DNA of 64,000 nucleotides from CBDANZ01 sp965197865 (GTDB taxonomy: Bacteria; Acidobacteriota; Vicinamibacteria; Vicinamibacterales; CAVVIG01), in assembly GCA_965197865.1 (NCBI GenBank), contig CBDANZ010000001.1, positions 1 through 64,000 of the forward strand, read 5' to 3'. The first letter of the stretch is position 1. Every line of letters starts with the position of its first letter. The notes under the pieces were generated by a model. The model did not search any database and was not told where the DNA came from. It was given only the letters and a program-made list of their open reading frames with translations. This document shows, piece after piece, positions 32,220 through 41,505 of the stretch. The translations under genes were made by a program, and so were the position numbers.

Positions 32220-32808
32220 GTGACACGTGCCCCGAGTGACACCGAACGCGATTTACAGCGACTCGAAGCGGCACTCAAGCAGCTCGAGGCCGAATACAAC
32301 ATGTTCTTTGCGGGGCGTCTTCTGAGGCCGTCGTGGGAGGCGCGGAGCCGCGTGGAAGCGATCGTCAAGCGCTACGATCGTTCCCACATCACAGAACTAT
32401 GGCGATCGCTTTCGCTTCCACACTCTTCAGGCGCGGTTTGCAACGTTTGTCGATCTGTGGGATCGCGGCCTGCGCGCCCGCGAGGAAGGCCGGGCGGGTC
32501 CGTTTGCGCAGAAGTCGAAAGACAGAGCGCCGGAACGCGAGCGCGCGGAAGATCGGATTCTGCACGTAGCCGCGTTCCGGGACCCACCAAGAGAGATGGA
32601 CAAACTCCACGACCTTTGCAGTTCCCTGGTGGACGCACGCCGCGAAATCGGCGAGGAGGTGGTGCCGTTCTACAAGTTCGCCGAGCTTGTGAAGGGCCAG
32701 GTCAGGAAGCTGAAGTCGAGCGGCGCACCCGAGGTGGCGTTCCGCGTTGCGGTGAAGGACGGGAAGGTGAACTTTACGGCGCGAGTGTTGAAGAGCAGCG
32801 ACGAGTAG
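32220..32808 (+). pseudogene. MXAN_5187-C-like conserved protein, frameshifted
   Basis: The first frame (GTG 32220) reads RDLQRLEAALKQLEAEYNMF then FAGRLLRPSWEARSRVEAIV and RYDRSHI. It is lost at about 32391. The next frame continues QNYGDRFRFHTLQARFATFV, DLWDRGLRAREEGRAGPFAQ and, to the end, AFRVAVKDGKVNFTARVLKS. Joined (HI-QNYGDRF) they form a protein of about 195 aa resembling the C-terminal family named after Myxococcus MXAN_5187. A single extra base explains the break. It is either a real lesion or an assembly error; the protein function is unknown. Confidence 0.7.
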
Positions 32809-32860
32809 CAGCCAGGCGGCCGAGAGCGGCTCTGCCCTCAGCCCCCGGGTGCCTGAATCC

Positions 32861-33064
32861 CTAGATCTTGGTGACGTTTCCGGCTTGCGGGCCTTTCGGA
32901 CCGTCAACGATCTCGAACTCGACTGCCTGACCCTCCTCGAGCGAACGGAAGCCGTCGCCCTGAATGGCTGAATAGTGGACGAAGACATCGCTGCCTCCGT
33001 CGCGTTCGATGAACCCGTACCCTTTGACGTTGTTGAACCACTTGACCTTGCCTGTGATGCGCAT
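32861..33064 (-). CDS. Cold-shock protein
   Basis: A 67-aa single cold-shock domain of standard length. RNP1 (KGYGFIER) and RNP2 (DVFVHYSAI) are intact, with GKVKWFN at the start and GPQAGNVTKI at the end. Such proteins bind single-stranded RNA/DNA and melt mRNA structure. The leader contains a terminator-like hairpin about 55 bases before the start codon, which could be read through in a regulated way. Confidence 0.92.
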   Translation of the reverse strand: MRITGKVKWFNNVKGYGFIERDGGSDVFVHYSAIQGDGFRSLEEGQAVEFEIVDGPKGPQAGNVTKI

Positions 33065-33116
33065 CGTTCTTCTTCCTGCTTGCTGTGACGCGGCCGTCGT
33101 GGCGCGTCGATGAACC

Positions 33117-33144
33117 AAAAAAAAGGCCGCGTCTGCGGCCTTTT
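33117..33144 (-). terminator. Terminator-like hairpin in the cold-shock gene leader
   Basis: A 10-bp perfect stem (AAAAGGCCGC / GCGGCCTTTT) with loop GTCT. On the minus strand it is followed by a run of eight T. It lies between the divergent cold-shock gene and purH, upstream of the cold-shock start, where a normal terminator is not expected. Confidence 0.6.
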
Positions 33145-33201
33145 CCTTGCGGCGCCAGGCCCGCGCCGGCGTCAGAGAAAGAATACTGAACGTTGGCCCA
33201 T

Positions 33202-34809
33202 ATGCCAAGAGCCCTCTTGAGTGTGTCCGACAAGTGCGGCATCGTCGATCTCGGCCACGGTCTCGTCGCGCGCGGCTTTGAGCTCGTGTCAACCGGCGGC
33301 ACCGCCCGCGCGCTGACCGAGGCGGCGCTGAAGGTGACCAGCGTCTCGGCCGTCACCGGCTCTCCGGAGATGCTGGACGGCCGCGTTAAGACGCTCCATC
33401 CAAACATTCACGGCGGAATTCTGGCGCGGCGCGACCGCCCGGCCGACCTGACTGCTCTGGATGCCCACGGCATAGGGCTCATCGACATCGTCGCGGTCAA
33501 CCTGTATCCCTTCGCCGAGACGACGAAGATGCCAGGCGTGGCCTTCGATGAGCTCGTCGAGCGAATCGATATCGGCGGCCCGAGCCTGATGCGCGCCGCG
33601 GCAAAGAATTTCAGGAATGTGCTGATCCTCGTCAACCCTGCGCAGTACAGCGACGTGCTCCGCGAGCTCGACCGGGAGGGTGGACCGACGCTGGCCTTCC
33701 GTTTTTCGCTGGCGCAAGCGGCTCTTGCGCACACGGCGCAGTACGACATGGGCATCGCGGCGAAGCTCTACGACTTCAGTGCGAAGGACGGCGACGTTAT
33801 TCGAGAACCTTCGAGCGAGCAGGTTCCCGACTGGCTCGGCTTCACGCTGTTCAAACTGCGCGATCTGCGCTACGGCGAGAACCCGCATCAGAAGGCCGCC
33901 CTCTACGAAGGCTTCTCCGAGCGCTTTCAACCGTGGCAGGTGCTCCAGGGCAAGGAGCTGTCGTACACGAACCTGCTCGATCTCGACGCGGCGGTGCGCA
34001 TCGCGCTCGAGTTCAGCGAGCCGGCAGCCGTCGTTGTGAAGCATACGAACCCGTGCGGCGCGGCGATCGGCTCGTCACCCTCCGACGCGTACGTCCTTGC
34101 TCGCGATGCTGACAGCCTCGCCGCCTTCGGCGGCATCGTCGCGGTGAGCCGTGCTATCGATGTGGCGACGGCAGAGGCTATCACGTCGACTTTTGTCGAG
34201 GCGGTCATTGCGCCGGGCGTCGAAGAGGCGGCGCGCCCGGTGCTTGCCAGGAAGACGAGTTTGCGGGTGGTCGTGGCCGACTTCGACGACCTCCGGTCAG
34301 AAGGCTCGGGGCGTTCGGGCGAGGAGCTGCGATCGACTCTTGCGGGCATGCTGGTTTCGTCGCGCGACTGCGTCGATGAGGCCGAGCAGCCCTGGAGCGC
34401 GGATTCCCTGCCTGGGGGCCTGCGCGTCGTCACCGGGCGGCAGCCGGCAGCGGAGGAATGGGAAGCGCTTCGGTTTGCCTGGCGGATTTCGGCGTACGTG
34501 AAGTCGAACGCCGTGATCTTTACCGACACGAAACGAACGCTCGCCATCGGCGCCGGTCAGATGAGCCGTCTGGACGGCGTGAATGTCGCGGTGATGAAGG
34601 CCAAAGCCGTGAATCGATCACTCAGGGGCTCGGTTGCAGCGTCTGACGCGTTCCTTCCGTTTCGCGATGGGCTGGACGCCGTTGCGGCGGCAGGAGCCAC
34701 GGCCGTAGTGCAGCCAGGCGGCTCAGTGCGGGACAAAGAGATCATCGCGGCTGCCGACGAGCACGGTCTGACGATGGTCTTCACGGGGCGCCGGCATTTC
34801 AGGCACTGA
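33202..34809 (+). CDS. purH: Bifunctional AICAR transformylase / IMP cyclohydrolase
   Basis: A 535-aa enzyme for the last two steps of IMP synthesis. The N-terminal MGS-like cyclohydrolase domain has LLSVSDKCGIVDLG, GFELVSTGGTARAL and RVKTLHPNIHGGILARRD. The transformylase domain has LRYGENPHQKAALY and VVKHTNPCGAAIG (catalytic Lys-His), and it ends GRRHFRH. Start ATG 33202 gives the family start MPRALLSVSDK; TTG 33193 is upstream in frame. Length is normal. Confidence 0.96.
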   Translation: MPRALLSVSDKCGIVDLGHGLVARGFELVSTGGTARALTEAALKVTSVSAVTGSPEMLDGRVKTLHPNIHGGILARRDRPADLTALDAHGIGLIDIVAVNLYPFAETTKMPGVAFDELVERIDIGGPSLMRAAAKNFRNVLILVNPAQYSDVLRELDREGGPTLAFRFSLAQAALAHTAQYDMGIAAKLYDFSAKDGDVIREPSSEQVPDWLGFTLFKLRDLRYGENPHQKAALYEGFSERFQPWQVLQGKELSYTNLLDLDAAVRIALEFSEPAAVVVKHTNPCGAAIGSSPSDAYVLARDADSLAAFGGIVAVSRAIDVATAEAITSTFVEAVIAPGVEEAARPVLARKTSLRVVVADFDDLRSEGSGRSGEELRSTLAGMLVSSRDCVDEAEQPWSADSLPGGLRVVTGRQPAAEEWEALRFAWRISAYVKSNAVIFTDTKRTLAIGAGQMSRLDGVNVAVMKAKAVNRSLRGSVAASDAFLPFRDGLDAVAAAGATAVVQPGGSVRDKEIIAAADEHGLTMVFTGRRHFRH

Positions 34810-34810
34810 C

Positions 34811-34873
34811 CAATTCACAATTGACAAAGTGACCTTTATCACTTTCATATTGCGAATTGTCAATTGTGAATTG
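34811..34873. terminator. Bidirectional terminator-like inverted repeat
   Basis: A 17-bp perfect inverted repeat, CAATTCACAATTGACAA (34811-34827) and its complement (34857-34873), encloses a second stem AAAGTGA/TCACTTT. It lies between the convergent ends of purH and the O-antigen ligase gene, overlapping the latter's stop. Confidence 0.6.
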
Positions 34874-36071
34874 TCGATTGCGTGGCGGCGAAGGGAAGAG
34901 TAATCAGGAAGAGAAACAGCATCAGGAACTCGGAGTCGCCGAAGTTGTACTCGAAGAGGCCGGCTGCCAGCATCGCAGTCACCGAGGCCAGGCCGACGGC
35001 GGGCAGGGAGCGATCATGGCTCGATCCTTCTTCGACGGCCCCGGGGCGTCCCGAGCTCGCCGGGCGACGAAACAAACCCCACAGATCAAAACTGAGGACG
35101 CCGACAAACCACAGCCAAATCGCCAGGGCCGGCAGGCCGCGCTCGGCGGCGATCTGCATCGGGACGTTGTGCAGATGCTGCGGGGTCACCTCGAGCGCCG
35201 CGTCCGGTACGCGATAGGACGGGTACTCCCGGATCACCATGTCGGGGCCGACGCCGGTGAGGGGATGGTCGCGCACGATGTGCTTGCCCGCTTGCAGCAT
35301 CGCGAGACGATCGCGGTTGGTCGGATCCTGTAGGTCGACAATCGAATAGAAGCGCTGCGCGATGTCGGCAGGCGCAAGTGTGAAAAACACCGTGGCCAGG
35401 ACTGGCAGCACGGCCAGGAGACGAAAGTCCTTCAGCGTGAGCAGCAGCGCCAGCACCGCCAACGCACCAACCCAGGCGCTGCGTGTGAAGGTGACCGCGA
35501 GCGCTACCGAGAGGGCCGGCACGATGAGCGCCGGCCACGTCCGTCCCCGACGCGCAAACAGCACGTGGGACAGCGCCAGAGAGACGACGAGCATCGTCAA
35601 ACCCGAGAAGGTCATGTACATCCCGAGCGTGCCGTGAGGCCGCTTGGCGAGGTTGTCGTAGTTCAAGATCGCGTACTGGCCTATGCCGAACACCCCGCTG
35701 ATCGCTCCGGCGCTCATCACCGTGGTGGCCGCCAGCGGCGCAAGAGGCGCGGTGACGAGGTCGCAGGTCATCGGCACGATGAGCAGCAGCACGAGCTGTT
35801 TGCAGTCGATTAGGCTCGTGATGGGATCCGCCGACAGCGCAGCGGACACGATCGTGGCGCCCCCGTAGGTCGCGAGCGGAACGGAAAAACGCGGGACGCT
35901 GGGTCGGCGTTTCTCGACAATGAGCAGAGCGACCCAGGCTGCGACGGCCATTGCCAGCAGCGTCTGCGCGAAGAAGATGGAGAACTGCACGGCCGCCATG
36001 ACGAGTATCAGTCCGGTCGTGGCGGCGGCCCGCAGTCTCCTGGCCAGTGAATCAGGCGAGCGTTCAGTCAT
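34860..36071 (-). CDS. O-antigen ligase / polymerase family membrane protein
   Basis: A 403-aa protein with about ten hydrophobic helices. The long periplasmic loop has the Wzy_C/WaaL pattern: DRLAMLQAGKHIVRDHPLTG then VGPDMVIREYPSYR and TPQHLHNVPMQIAAERGLPA. Ligases of this family join polysaccharide to lipid A core or to proteins. The ATG at 36071 (MTERSPDSL) overlaps the end of the GT9 gene by eight bases, so the two form an operon for surface glycan assembly. WaaL and Wzy roles cannot be told apart by eye. Confidence 0.82.
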   Translation of the reverse strand: MTERSPDSLARRLRAAATTGLILVMAAVQFSIFFAQTLLAMAVAAWVALLIVEKRRPSVPRFSVPLATYGGATIVSAALSADPITSLIDCKQLVLLLIVPMTCDLVTAPLAPLAATTVMSAGAISGVFGIGQYAILNYDNLAKRPHGTLGMYMTFSGLTMLVVSLALSHVLFARRGRTWPALIVPALSVALAVTFTRSAWVGALAVLALLLTLKDFRLLAVLPVLATVFFTLAPADIAQRFYSIVDLQDPTNRDRLAMLQAGKHIVRDHPLTGVGPDMVIREYPSYRVPDAALEVTPQHLHNVPMQIAAERGLPALAIWLWFVGVLSFDLWGLFRRPASSGRPGAVEEGSSHDRSLPAVGLASVTAMLAAGLFEYNFGDSEFLMLFLFLITLPFAATQSTIHN

Positions 36072-37201
36072 CGAAGGGGATGTCCTGAAACGACGAAGCG
36101 GCTTCGCCGGTACCGTCCCTTGCGAGCAGCCGCTCGGCTGCAGCGATGACCTGCGCCGGCTCGATCCGCACGAGACAGCGAAAGTCGCCCGGCGCGCACA
36201 CGCGCTGGTCGCATGGCCGGCATGGCAGCGGCCCCGCTTCGACCGCCTCCGCCGCATGTCCAGCGGCGCGCCAGGGGCGCGAGCGGATTGGCAGCGTCGG
36301 ACCATACAAACCGACGATCGGGGCGGAATGAGGTCGCCGCGACGTGAAGCGGACCGCTATCGCCTCCGATATAAAGCGCCGCTCGTTCGGTGAGCGCTCG
36401 CAGCTCGGCCAATGAGAACTCGCCGCAGCGGACGACGCACTCGGCACGCGAGTGGCCGAGGCGGCCGCGTGCGGCCTCGATGATCCGCTCCGCTGCATTT
36501 GGCTCCGATGGCCCCGCTGTCACGATCACGCGGCGATCGTGACCGCTGGCGGCGAGCGCCGCCAGCGTCTCGGCAAAGGAGTCAGTCGGCCACCGTCGAA
36601 ACGGTGAGCTCGCGCTGACGTGCACGATAATCACCCGCGCGGAGAGACTGACGGCAGCCTTCGAGAGCCGTTCGGCCACCCTCGCGGCGGCCGCAGAATC
36701 GACTCGCATCTCAAGGGGAAACGCGGTCGGATCGGGCGGGTCGATGTCGAGCGGCGCGACTAGGTCCCATTGATTTTCAATCGTATGTCGCGGTCGGAAG
36801 GCGCGCGCCCGCGCCACCCGGCGCGTGTACATCCAGCTCCGCCCGAGCACCTGGTAGCCGATTCGCGTCGGTACACTGCTCAGCCATGTGAGAAGCGACG
36901 CGCGAGGGCCGCCGTGAAAGTCAATGACGAGGTCGTACCTGCCCGCGCGGACACGCCCAATCAGCGCTAGCTCCGCCAGAAATCCCTCGGCTCCGCCAGG
37001 TTTCGGCGCCACGATCACCTCGTCGATACAGGGATTGTCGGTGACGAGAGCGGCTGCAGCCGCCTCGACGATGTAACTGAGGTGGGCGTCAGGAAAGCGC
37101 GGACGAAGTGCGCGAATGGCGGGGGTGGTGAAAACGACGTCCCCTGTCTGACGGAGTCTCAGGAGCAGGATCTTCGAGACTTGAGGACTCGAGGAGTCCA
37201 T
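36064..37201 (-). pseudogene. GT9 (heptosyltransferase-like) glycosyltransferase, frameshifted near the C-terminus
   Basis: A gene of about 378 codons. From ATG 37201 it reads KILLLRLRQTGDVVFTTPAI, YDLVIDFHGGPRASLLTWLS, VIIVHVSASSPFRRWP and YIGGDSGPLHVAATS, all family-9 glycosyltransferase text (RfaF/WaaC-like). Then one extra T near 36327 shifts the frame. The adjacent frame carries the expected continuation APIVGLYGPTLPIRSRPWR and CLVRIEPAQVIAAAERLLA to a stop at 36064. It normally adds heptose or a similar sugar to LPS core. The break is either a recent mutation or an assembly error, because both halves are otherwise well kept. Confidence 0.78.
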
Positions 37202-37202
37202 T

Positions 37203-37373
37203 TTATTTCTCAATCGTGGCTTCGTCGATAAGCATGACAGGAATGTCGCCCTGGATCGGGTAGACGCGCTTGCAGGTGGCGCACTTGAGGGCCGTGCCGT
37301 TCTTGACGAGCGTGACCGGCGTCTGGCAATTCGGGCACGCGAGAATTTCGAGCAATTCGGGATCGACGAGCAT
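37203..37373 (-). CDS. Trm112-like zinc-ribbon protein
   Basis: A 56-aa protein, LVDPELLEILACPNCQTPVT then LKCATCKRVYPIQGDIPVML. It has the CPxC...CxxC zinc-ribbon of the Trm112/UPF0434 (YcaR-like) family. Bacterial members are small partners of methyltransferases or of unknown role. The stop is one base before the GT9 start, so they are co-transcribed, a common place for this family beside lipid A/LPS genes. Confidence 0.82.
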   Translation of the reverse strand: MLVDPELLEILACPNCQTPVTLVKNGTALKCATCKRVYPIQGDIPVMLIDEATIEK

Positions 37374-37421
37374 GCCTGGAATATATGACACATGCCCCCT
37401 TTTATGGAACAATTCGGTCAT

Positions 37422-39422
37422 ATGAAACTGGCGTTCGGACTCGTTGTCGCAGTTGCGGTGCTCGGCGGAACGTCGGCAGCCGACGCGCAGCAGAACCAAC
37501 CCCAGAACGTTGCGCCTGCGGCGCAGCAGGCCAATGCGGCGGCTCAGGCCTACGAGCAATTCCTTCTCGCTCGTCGTCTCGCCGCCGAGGACGACGTCGA
37601 CGGAGCGGTCGCGGCCTACAAGCGCGCGATCTCGCTCGATCCCAAGTCAGCGGCGATTGTGGCGGAGATCGCCGACCTCTACATGAATCGTAACCGCGCG
37701 TCGGACGCGATTGCAGCGGCGGAGCAAGCGCTCAAGGTTTCGCCCACCAACCTCGATGCGCATCGCGTCCTCGGCGTCGTCTACGGATCGATGGGTATCT
37801 CGGACACCACGCGCGTGGGGCTTGAAGCGCGGCAGGAGAATCTCGCGAAGGGCATTCAGCATCTGGAGCAGGCCATCGATCGGCCTGTCGGACATCTGCC
37901 GGCCGACGTGGAGGTTCGCGCGATGCTCGCGCGTTTGTATGTGGCAAACGGCCAGCCCGACTTGGCCATTCCCCTGCTGATCGAGCACGTGACGCAGGAA
38001 CCGACCTGGCAGCGAGGCGCGGCGCTCCTCGCCCGGGCCTACGGCGCCGCGGGACGCGGCGAGGAAGCCATCCGATGGTTGGAGGAGGCGGCGCCAGACA
38101 ACCCACGGCTCTATCGGACACTCGCTGGCTTCTACAGCGAGGCGCGGCGGTGGAAAGAGGCGGCTGGTGCGTACGAGAAGGCGCTGGGAGTATTACCGAA
38201 CAGCTTCACGGTGAATTTCAGGTACGGCTCGATGTTGCTCAGCAGGGGCAGCGACAGCGACCTGACGAAGGCGCGCGATGTGCTGCGCAAAGCCGTCTCG
38301 ATTCGTGGCACCGACTGGCGCGCGTTGTACTTGCTGTCGCAGGCAGAGCGGCGGAGCGGCGATCTCGCCGCCGCCGAGCGAATCGCCCGCCGGTTGATCG
38401 CCCAGAACCGCCGGAACCCACGCGGATATATCGTGCTGGCCGAGGCGCTCGAAGAGCGACGTGGCTATCAGGAAGTCATTGATGCGCTCGCGACCGCCGT
38501 GTCCGCATTCCGGTCCGGCGCCGACACCGAGAACGCGCTCTCGCTGTTGCTGCCGCATCTGGGCTTTGCGTACCAGCAGGTCGGAAAGTTCGACGAAGCG
38601 ATCGCTTCCTTTGAAGAAGCGCTCAAGCTGTCGCCCGCCAATCCGACCATCGCCGCCTATTTGATTCAGGCTGCGCTCGCCGCGAAACGCCAGACGGCGG
38701 CTCTGGGGCTGGCACACGCCGCTCGAGCCGAACACCCGGGGAATCTGGAGCTTGCGCAGCTGGAGGCCTACGCGCTGCGACAAAGCGGCAAACCAGATCA
38801 GGGGATTGCGCTCCTCGAAGATTTTCTGACAAGGCGTGCGGAAGATCCATCCGCGCACATCGCGCTCGCGCAGGCGTACTCGGGCGCCAATCGTAGGGCG
38901 CAGGCGGTCAAGGTGCTCCAGGAAGCGCGCGCAAGATTTCCGTCGGAGACGTCGATCACCTTCGAGCTTGGCGCGGTGCTCGAGAAGCAGAAGAAGTTCG
39001 GAGACGCGGAGGCGGTGTTCCGGCAAGTGATCGCGCAGGACGGCGACCATGCGCCGGCGCTAAACTATCTGGGCTACATGCTTGCGGACCGCGGCGAGCG
39101 GCTCAATGAGTCGGTCGACCTCATCAAGCGAGCGCTCCAGGTCGAGCCCAACAACGGGGCTTATCTGGACAGTCTCGGCTGGGCATACTACAAGGTCGGC
39201 AAACTCGATCTGGCCGAGGAGCACTTGAAGCGCGCGGCCGACCAGCTCGTCACCAATTCGGTTGTCCAGGATCATTACGGAGACGTGCTCTTCAGTCTGG
39301 GCCGCTTCGACGCGGCGATTGCGGCCTGGTCGCGCGCGCTTACCGGCGATGGTGAAGACGTCGATCGCGGCGACATCGACAGGAAGATCCGCTCGGCTCG
39401 ACAAAAGCTCGCGAAGCGATGA
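37422..39422 (+). CDS. Exported tetratricopeptide-repeat protein
   Basis: A 666-aa protein from ATG 37422, starting with a signal peptide (KLAFGLVVAVAVLGGTSAAD). At least ten TPR units follow; clear ones are DVDGAVAAYKRAISLDPKSA, ASDAIAAAEQALKVSPTNLD, KFDEAIASFEEALKLSPANP and RLNESVDLIKRALQVEPNNG then YLDSLGWAYYKVGKLDLAEE. It is probably a periplasmic or outer-membrane scaffold. The next gene encodes a lipoprotein and starts 22 bases later, so they may act together in envelope assembly. No partner is identified. Confidence 0.8.
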   Translation: MKLAFGLVVAVAVLGGTSAADAQQNQPQNVAPAAQQANAAAQAYEQFLLARRLAAEDDVDGAVAAYKRAISLDPKSAAIVAEIADLYMNRNRASDAIAAAEQALKVSPTNLDAHRVLGVVYGSMGISDTTRVGLEARQENLAKGIQHLEQAIDRPVGHLPADVEVRAMLARLYVANGQPDLAIPLLIEHVTQEPTWQRGAALLARAYGAAGRGEEAIRWLEEAAPDNPRLYRTLAGFYSEARRWKEAAGAYEKALGVLPNSFTVNFRYGSMLLSRGSDSDLTKARDVLRKAVSIRGTDWRALYLLSQAERRSGDLAAAERIARRLIAQNRRNPRGYIVLAEALEERRGYQEVIDALATAVSAFRSGADTENALSLLLPHLGFAYQQVGKFDEAIASFEEALKLSPANPTIAAYLIQAALAAKRQTAALGLAHAARAEHPGNLELAQLEAYALRQSGKPDQGIALLEDFLTRRAEDPSAHIALAQAYSGANRRAQAVKVLQEARARFPSETSITFELGAVLEKQKKFGDAEAVFRQVIAQDGDHAPALNYLGYMLADRGERLNESVDLIKRALQVEPNNGAYLDSLGWAYYKVGKLDLAEEHLKRAADQLVTNSVVQDHYGDVLFSLGRFDAAIAAWSRALTGDGEDVDRGDIDRKIRSARQKLAKR

Positions 39423-39444
39423 TCTCGCTCAGGCGTCGTTCGCG

Positions 39445-40296
39445 GTGAGCGTGTCGAGAGGCGAGCGCCGTCTTCGGCCTTCCGCGCGCGCCGGCCTCGT
39501 GGTGTTGACGGCGTTCATCACACTTTCGTGTGGAGCGTCGCTCGTGAGGCTGCCCGCCGGACCCGGCGCGCCCGCGCCTGACGCCAGCACGGCCATCACC
39601 GAAGCCACCAGCGTCTGCCGCGCCGTGGCATCGATCACGGCGGCGGTTTCCGTGCGCGGCTCCCTCGGCGGCCGGCGCCTACGCGGCCGGCTGGATGTAG
39701 GCTTGGCCCCGCCGTCCTCGGCGAGGCTCGAGGCGGTGGCGCCCTTCGGCCTCGTCTTCACCTTCGTCGCGCGGGGCGACGACGCGACGCTCGTCTTGCA
39801 TCGCGACGGGCGCGTGCTCGAGCACGGACGATCCGGTGCGGTGATCGAAGCGCTCACCGGAATTCCGCTCGATGCGTCGGACCTGCGGATGGCGCTCATG
39901 GGGTGCGCGGAGGGACTCGATGCGAGCCAGGCGCGGCAGCTCGGAGAGGACTGGCGCGTCGCGTCCCAGGGACCCAACCTGGTGTACCTGCGCCGCGAAC
40001 CAGGCGCGGGCCCCTGGCGACTGGTTGCCGCTATCCATCGTGAGCCCGGTCGTCCCGAGTGGCGCGCCGAATACGACGAGTTCGAAAACGGCCTTCCGCG
40101 GACAATCCGATTCGCGAGCAGCGATCCCGGACGGTTCAACTTGAGGCTCGAGCTCTCCCAAGTGGACATCACGACGCCGCTTGGGACCGAAGCGTTCGAA
40201 GTGAAGATTCCGTCGTCGGCTGATCCAATCACCCTCGAGGAACTGCGGCGATCGGGTCCGCTCGCCAGCTCATCGTCAGACTCCGATGGGAGGTGA
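39445..40296 (+). CDS. Lipoprotein, possibly LolB/DUF4292-like
   Basis: A protein of about 283 aa. The N-terminus has a lipoprotein signal with lipobox near FITLSCGAS. The body (GSLGGRRLRGRLDVGLAPPS, LEAVAPFGLVFTFVARGDDA, VLEHGRSGAVIEALTGIPLD) has the strand pattern and aromatic-poor core of LolB-like outer-membrane lipoprotein carriers. The identification is weak. The start is uncertain (GTG 39445 or 39451). It precedes and overlaps ispE by 11 bases, a place where lolB is common in other bacteria, which supports the guess. Confidence 0.55.
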   Translation: MSVSRGERRLRPSARAGLVVLTAFITLSCGASLVRLPAGPGAPAPDASTAITEATSVCRAVASITAAVSVRGSLGGRRLRGRLDVGLAPPSSARLEAVAPFGLVFTFVARGDDATLVLHRDGRVLEHGRSGAVIEALTGIPLDASDLRMALMGCAEGLDASQARQLGEDWRVASQGPNLVYLRREPGAGPWRLVAAIHREPGRPEWRAEYDEFENGLPRTIRFASSDPGRFNLRLELSQVDITTPLGTEAFEVKIPSSADPITLEELRRSGPLASSSSDSDGR

Positions 40297-41230
40297 GCGC
40301 GCGACGCGCGGTCCGAGATTGGTTCGCGCGAAGGCCTTCGCGAAAATCAATCTAACGCTGCATGTTCTGGGCACGCGATCAGACGGATATCACGACCTGC
40401 GAACCACGTTTCAGTCGCTGGCGCTTCACGATACGCTGACGTTTGCTGCCGCTCGCGACGGCTTTGAAATCGAATGCGACGATCCGCGATGCCCAACCGG
40501 CCGAGCGAACCTGGTCTGGCGTGCCGCGGCCCTGATGTGGCGGGCGGCGGGCCGCGCTGGTGATCCTGCTGGAGTGCGTGTTCGCCTCGAGAAGAGGATA
40601 CCCGCGCAGGCGGGCCTCGGCGGAGGCAGCAGCGACGCCCTCGCGACGCTGCGCGCGCTTGGGACCCTCTGGCGTGTGAAGGTCGACGACGATCGACTCC
40701 TCCCCATGGCCGTCAATCTGGGTGCCGACGTCCCATTTTTTCTCGAAGGGGGCGCCGCGCTTGGCGTGGAGCGCGGCGACGGGCTGCTCCCGCTCGCCGA
40801 CTTACCGCGGCTCTGGGTGGTGCTGGTGGTCCCGAATTTCGGTGTGAGCACGGAAGAGGCCTACGCCTGGTTCGATCGGAATGTTGGGTCCTCGGCGCGG
40901 CCCGTTCAGAGCGGTGGCGGTCGCGTGCCTGAACGGCGCACGCGGCGGTCGCTGTCGTTGCCTGTACCCGAGCTCGGCAACGATCTTCAGGCGCCGGTCG
41001 TCGAGCGTCATCCCAAGATCGGCTGTATCGTCCATGGCCTCGAACGCCGCGGCGCTTCGTACGCCGCGATGTCGGGAAGCGGCTCAGCCGTCTTCGGCCT
41101 CTTCGCTGCGCGTCAAACGGCCGAGACGGCGGCACACGCGCTTGCGGCCAGTGATCGCCAGACTCTCGTGACGAGGACCACCACTCGGCGCGATTATCAC
41201 CTTCAGGCGCGACCGCGTGTCCTGCGGTGA
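40286..41230 (+). CDS. ispE: 4-diphosphocytidyl-2-C-methyl-D-erythritol kinase
   Basis: A 314-aa GHMP kinase of the non-mevalonate isoprenoid pathway; it phosphorylates CDP-ME. Motifs are AKAFAKINLTLHVLGTRSDG (substrate loop), the ATP loop PAQAGLGGGSSDA, and the C-terminal AAMSGSGSAVFGLF. The start overlaps the lipoprotein gene. A non-conserved Arg-rich loop (about residues 205-225) is present. IspDF, the steps before and after, is also in this window, so three of the pathway's activities are close together. Confidence 0.94.
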   Translation: MGGERATRGPRLVRAKAFAKINLTLHVLGTRSDGYHDLRTTFQSLALHDTLTFAAARDGFEIECDDPRCPTGRANLVWRAAALMWRAAGRAGDPAGVRVRLEKRIPAQAGLGGGSSDALATLRALGTLWRVKVDDDRLLPMAVNLGADVPFFLEGGAALGVERGDGLLPLADLPRLWVVLVVPNFGVSTEEAYAWFDRNVGSSARPVQSGGGRVPERRTRRSLSLPVPELGNDLQAPVVERHPKIGCIVHGLERRGASYAAMSGSGSAVFGLFAARQTAETAAHALAASDRQTLVTRTTTRRDYHLQARPRVLR

Positions 41231-41339
41231 GTCTGACCTTCGATCCGTCGATAAGCTCGGGGAGGGCGCGCTCAGAGAGGCCCCAGAGCGCGTCAAGGGT
41301 GAAAGACTTGTCCCACGTCGATTTGCAGCCGCGCGATAC

Positions 41340-41369
41340 TTGCCGCCGTGTGAGCCACTCGTATAGAAT
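41340..41369 (+). promoter_or_regulatory. Candidate sigma70-type promoter for tRNA-Gln/prs
   Basis: TTGCCG (41340-41345) is followed after 16 bases by TATAGA (41362-41367), or after 18 bases by TAGAAT. It is the best promoter in the 275-bp gap between ispE and tRNA-Gln. The rest of that gap shows nothing else clear. Confidence 0.45.
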
Positions 41370-41505
41370 AACTGTTTGCGCCGCGGCTTTTCGTCCACTC
41401 CTCAGGTTCGCTTCTTCACTGCAGTGTCGAGACGATGTTCACACGCGGAGCAGGGCGCCGGACCCCTGCGAAGCGCGGCTGGGGAGGGGCTTCCGGCGCA
41501 GACGA

